Shown here: one piece after another, positions 8,106 to 10,227 of the stretch | Position numbering within the stretch: position 1 is the stretch's first letter | Layout: every line of letters begins with the position of its first letter | NCBI GenBank assembly: GCA_021204375.1 | Contig: JAJPZL010000490.1 | Location: 1-10,227 of the forward strand | Direction of reading: 5' to 3' | Length of the DNA: 10,227 nucleotides | From: Bacteroides sp. | Lineage (GTDB): Bacteria; Bacteroidota; Bacteroidia; Bacteroidales; Bacteroidaceae | Notes under the pieces: model-generated | What the model was told of the DNA's origin: nothing | What the model saw: the letters and a program-made list of their open reading frames with translations, nothing else | Database searches by the model: none | Translations under genes and position numbers: made by a program

Positions 8106-9494
8106 CTATTTAGCAAGTTCTTCAATCACCTCCATCACCTTGCGCCCGATCTCTTCGGCATCTTCCAGAGTAGAAGCTTCAGAATATACTCTTATAATGG
8201 GCTCCGTATTACTTTTACGCAGATGTGCCCATTTATCGGGAAAGTCGATCTTCACTCCGTCAATATCGTTGATCTCCTCTTCTTTATAGATCTCTTTGAC
8301 TTTAGCCAGAATAGCATCTATATCAATATCAGGAGTAAGATCCACCCGGTTCTTGGCTATAAAATAGGGAGGATAGGTGGCGCGGAGTTCACTTACTTTC
8401 TTTCCTTCATGCGCCAGATGGCTCAGGAAAAAGGCAATACCCACCAGAGCATCGCGGCCGTAATGGCTTGCAGGATAGATCACCCCTCCATTCCCTTCAC
8501 CACCAATTACTGCTCCGGTTTCACGCATTTTAGCCACTACATTTACTTCGCCTACGGCAGAAGCATTGTACTCATACCCATATTTACGGGTGACATCTCT
8601 TAGAGCCCGGGTAGAACTCAGGTTGGAAACCGTATTACCGGGAGTATGTTTCAGGATATAATCGGCAACGGTAACCAACGTATACTCTTCGCCATACATT
8701 TCGCCGTTCTCGCAGATCATAGCCAGACGATCCACATCCGGATCCACCACAAAAGCCACATCGGCTTTTCCCTGCTTCATCAGGTCCATGATGTCACTCA
8801 AATTCTTTTCAAGAGGTTCGGGATTATGCTGGAAATCTCCCGTAGGTTCGCAATAGAGTTTTTCGATCTGTGTCACTCCTAACTGTTCCAGAAGTTGAGG
8901 AAGAACAATTCCTCCGACCGAATTTACACAATCTATAGCCACCCGGAAGTTTGCTTTACGGATAACTTCCACATCGACCAGCTTCAGTGCCAGTACACTA
9001 TCAATATGTTTTTGATTATAGGAGTGATCTTCCCGGTATGTACCCAACTTTTCTACCGGAGCATACTCAAATTCTTCAGCTTCGGCGATGCGTAAAACCT
9101 CTTCACCTTCGGCTGCATTGAGGAATTCTCCTTTTTCATTGAGAAGCTTCAAGGCATTCCATTGACGGGGATTGTGAGAAGCTGTGAGAATAATACCTCC
9201 GCAGGCTCCCTCCATAGTTACTGCCAGTTCGGTAGTGGGAGTAGAGGCCAGGCCCAGATCTACCACATCCCAGCCCAATCCCAGCAGGGCTCCGGTCACA
9301 ACCCGGTTGACCATCTCACCGGAGAGGCGGGCATCGCGTCCTACTATAATCTTATTGCTGGTAAGAGAGGTGGTTTTACGGATAAGAGTGGCATAAGCCG
9401 AAGTAAATTTGACAATATCCAGGGGATTAAGTCCCTCTCCTGTCTTTCCACCAATCGTACCCCGAATACCGGAAATTGATTTAATAAGAGTCAT
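8106..9494 (-). CDS. glmM: Phosphoglucosamine mutase
   Basis: Alpha-D-phosphohexomutase of 462 residues that converts glucosamine-6-phosphate to glucosamine-1-phosphate for UDP-GlcNAc, peptidoglycan and LPS synthesis in the cytoplasm. All four active-site loops are visible: the phosphoserine loop TASHNP at 104-109 (Ser106), the metal loop DPDVDR at 251-256, the sugar loop GEGNGG at 332-337, and the phosphate-binding loop RKSNTEP at 426-432. The N-terminal SISGIRGTIGG is also typical. The GEGNGG loop is the form I associate with Bacteroidetes and archaeal enzymes rather than the GEQSGH of E. coli GlmM, so phosphomannomutase or phosphoglucomutase activity cannot be fully excluded, but an essential GlmM role is most likely. 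It follows the DUF4827 gene by 31 bases on the same strand and is probably cotranscribed. The frame is intact and ends in TAG. Confidence 0.9.
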   Translation of the reverse strand: MTLIKSISGIRGTIGGKTGEGLNPLDIVKFTSAYATLIRKTTSLTSNKIIVGRDARLSGEMVNRVVTGALLGLGWDVVDLGLASTPTTELAVTMEGACGGIILTASHNPRQWNALKLLNEKGEFLNAAEGEEVLRIAEAEEFEYAPVEKLGTYREDHSYNQKHIDSVLALKLVDVEVIRKANFRVAIDCVNSVGGIVLPQLLEQLGVTQIEKLYCEPTGDFQHNPEPLEKNLSDIMDLMKQGKADVAFVVDPDVDRLAMICENGEMYGEEYTLVTVADYILKHTPGNTVSNLSSTRALRDVTRKYGYEYNASAVGEVNVVAKMRETGAVIGGEGNGGVIYPASHYGRDALVGIAFFLSHLAHEGKKVSELRATYPPYFIAKNRVDLTPDIDIDAILAKVKEIYKEEEINDIDGVKIDFPDKWAHLRKSNTEPIIRVYSEASTLEDAEEIGRKVMEVIEELAK

Positions 9495-9525
9495 AAAGCA
9501 AGAGTTTTAAGATTAAAAAATAGTT

Positions 9526-10119
9526 CTATTTATAGATGGTTATTCTACGCATATCATACACATAGGGATAAACATACTCCATAGAAATATCGTGTCCGTA
9601 TTTATGAGGTATGATCAACTTTACATGCGCACTATCGCCCACATAGGTAAGGGGCACCAGTCATCCGGCAGGAACCGTACTTACTCCATAATCTACCATA
9701 AGGCCGTAAGAGTCATATTTTACCACGCCATAAGCTGAATTACCGGAAACACGGTAGGTAAATACATCCGGGCTGGGTGCCTTTATGTTGGAGAGTGTAT
9801 CGTCCAGAATAAGGTTATGTTCCATGAAACGGGCGATCAGGATATCTCCATCCTTAGCCGATAAATTGGTTTCCCGGCTTACAATATTCATATATATTCC
9901 CGTATTTTCAAAAAGTACATACTCATTTTCGGCAGTGACGGTATCCTTTTCGAACTCTTCTACAGTAATGACCTTAATGTTCTGATCTCTAATATATTTA
10001 TTAATGGCTTTACGTTCATCGGCCATTTTTTCTGCATATGTTTTTGTGTTATCACAGCTTTGGAATATCCCGCCCAATAACACTGCTGCAAGGAGAAAGA
10101 TTAAAAATAGATTCTTCAT
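9526..10119 (-). pseudogene. DUF4827 lipoprotein, truncated by an in-frame TGA
   Basis: Lipoprotein of the Bacteroidales DUF4827 family, of unknown function and with a proposed peptidyl-prolyl-isomerase-like fold; it is often found beside glmM, as here. The signal peptide has lipobox FQSC (Cys22), followed by DNTKTYAEKMADERKAI and a charged helix, then a beta-rich domain. The frame is closed by TGA at 9661-9663 (minus strand) after 152 residues (VSTVPAG), but the same frame continues for 44 residues to TAG at 9526-9528 (LVPLTYVGDSAHVKL, then MRRITIYK). These read as the normal end of the domain, so the stop most likely replaces Trp (PAGWLVPL). The truncated product loses the final strands. 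The gene could be called a 152-residue CDS if the shortened protein is stable; I think a recent pseudogene or readthrough is more likely. Confidence 0.8.
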
Positions 10120-10141
10120 ATCCAGTTTCTTAAATTACATG

Positions 10142-10174
10142 CAAATTTAGCGATAACTCTGTAAGTTACATAAA
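10142..10174 (-). promoter_or_regulatory. Candidate promoter for the DUF4827-glmM operon
   Basis: On the minus strand TAAATTTG (10149-10142) matches the Bacteroidetes -7 box TAnnTTTG exactly and lies 22 bases before the DUF4827 ATG. A TTTA at 10174-10171, 21 bases further upstream, is an imperfect -33 box. The region is AT-rich and non-coding. Confidence 0.5.
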
Positions 10175-10220
10175 GTTTTATACCAAATATGGTTAATTAA
10201 TTATTTTTTTAGCGATTAAC
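10146..10220. repeat. Short imperfect direct repeat TTTAGCGAT(T)AAC
   Basis: TTTAGCGATAAC at 10146-10157 recurs as TTTAGCGATTAAC at 10208-10220, differing by one inserted T. The first copy overlaps the -7 box of the candidate DUF4827 promoter. The pair could be a regulator site, but two short copies in AT-rich sequence may be chance. Confidence 0.3.
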
Positions 10221-10227
10221 AGAGGCT

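Noticed and set aside
8223..9479. Plus-strand open frames opposite glmM
   Set aside because: All are antisense to an intact, motif-complete enzyme and show no protein-like features of their own.

Overview
The window looks like a chromosomal segment of a Bacteroidales bacterium (Bacteroides/Parabacteroides/Tannerella-like) of moderate GC, judged by eye. The evidence is the gene content: a receptor with STN, carboxypeptidase-regulatory-like, plug and barrel parts paired with a DUF4249 lipoprotein; a FecR with a DUF4974-type C-terminus; and a DUF4827 lipoprotein beside glmM. Shine-Dalgarno signals are weak, and exact TAnnTTTG -7 boxes occur. I saw no tRNA, rRNA, CRISPR array or insertion sequence, and no stretch over 300 bases without a gene.

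Layout on the + strand: an exported SGNH/GDSL esterase (82-858), a stand-alone macro-domain ADP-ribose deacetylase (1012-1530), hemW (1620-2756), then a tightly spaced signalling and uptake operon. That operon holds an ECF sigma factor (2763-3326), a FecR anti-sigma factor (3393-4280), a TonB-dependent receptor with an STN signalling domain (4283-6990) and a DUF4249 lipoprotein (6994-8047). A bidirectional hairpin terminator (8052-8086) separates it from a convergent - strand pair, a DUF4827 lipoprotein (10119-9526) followed by glmM (9494-8106).

In an intact relative, substrate binding at the receptor would be passed by its STN domain through the C-terminal domain of FecR to release the sigma factor and raise operon expression, while DUF4249 would act as the surface or periplasmic partner. 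Here every gene of that cascade is broken: two in-frame stops in the sigma gene, one in fecR, a 1-base loss in the STN coding region, and a 1-base gain plus a stop in DUF4249. The DUF4827 gene also has an in-frame stop. The SGNH, macro, hemW and glmM genes are open from start to stop. The simplest reading is recent, focused decay of a transporter system or early genome reduction.

A competing detail deserves a check. Three of the five internal stops are TGA, all where the surrounding family pattern suggests tryptophan, and none of the nine genes ends in TGA. UGA recoding or readthrough is therefore a testable but less likely alternative. Uncorrected sequencing error could explain the two homopolymer indels.
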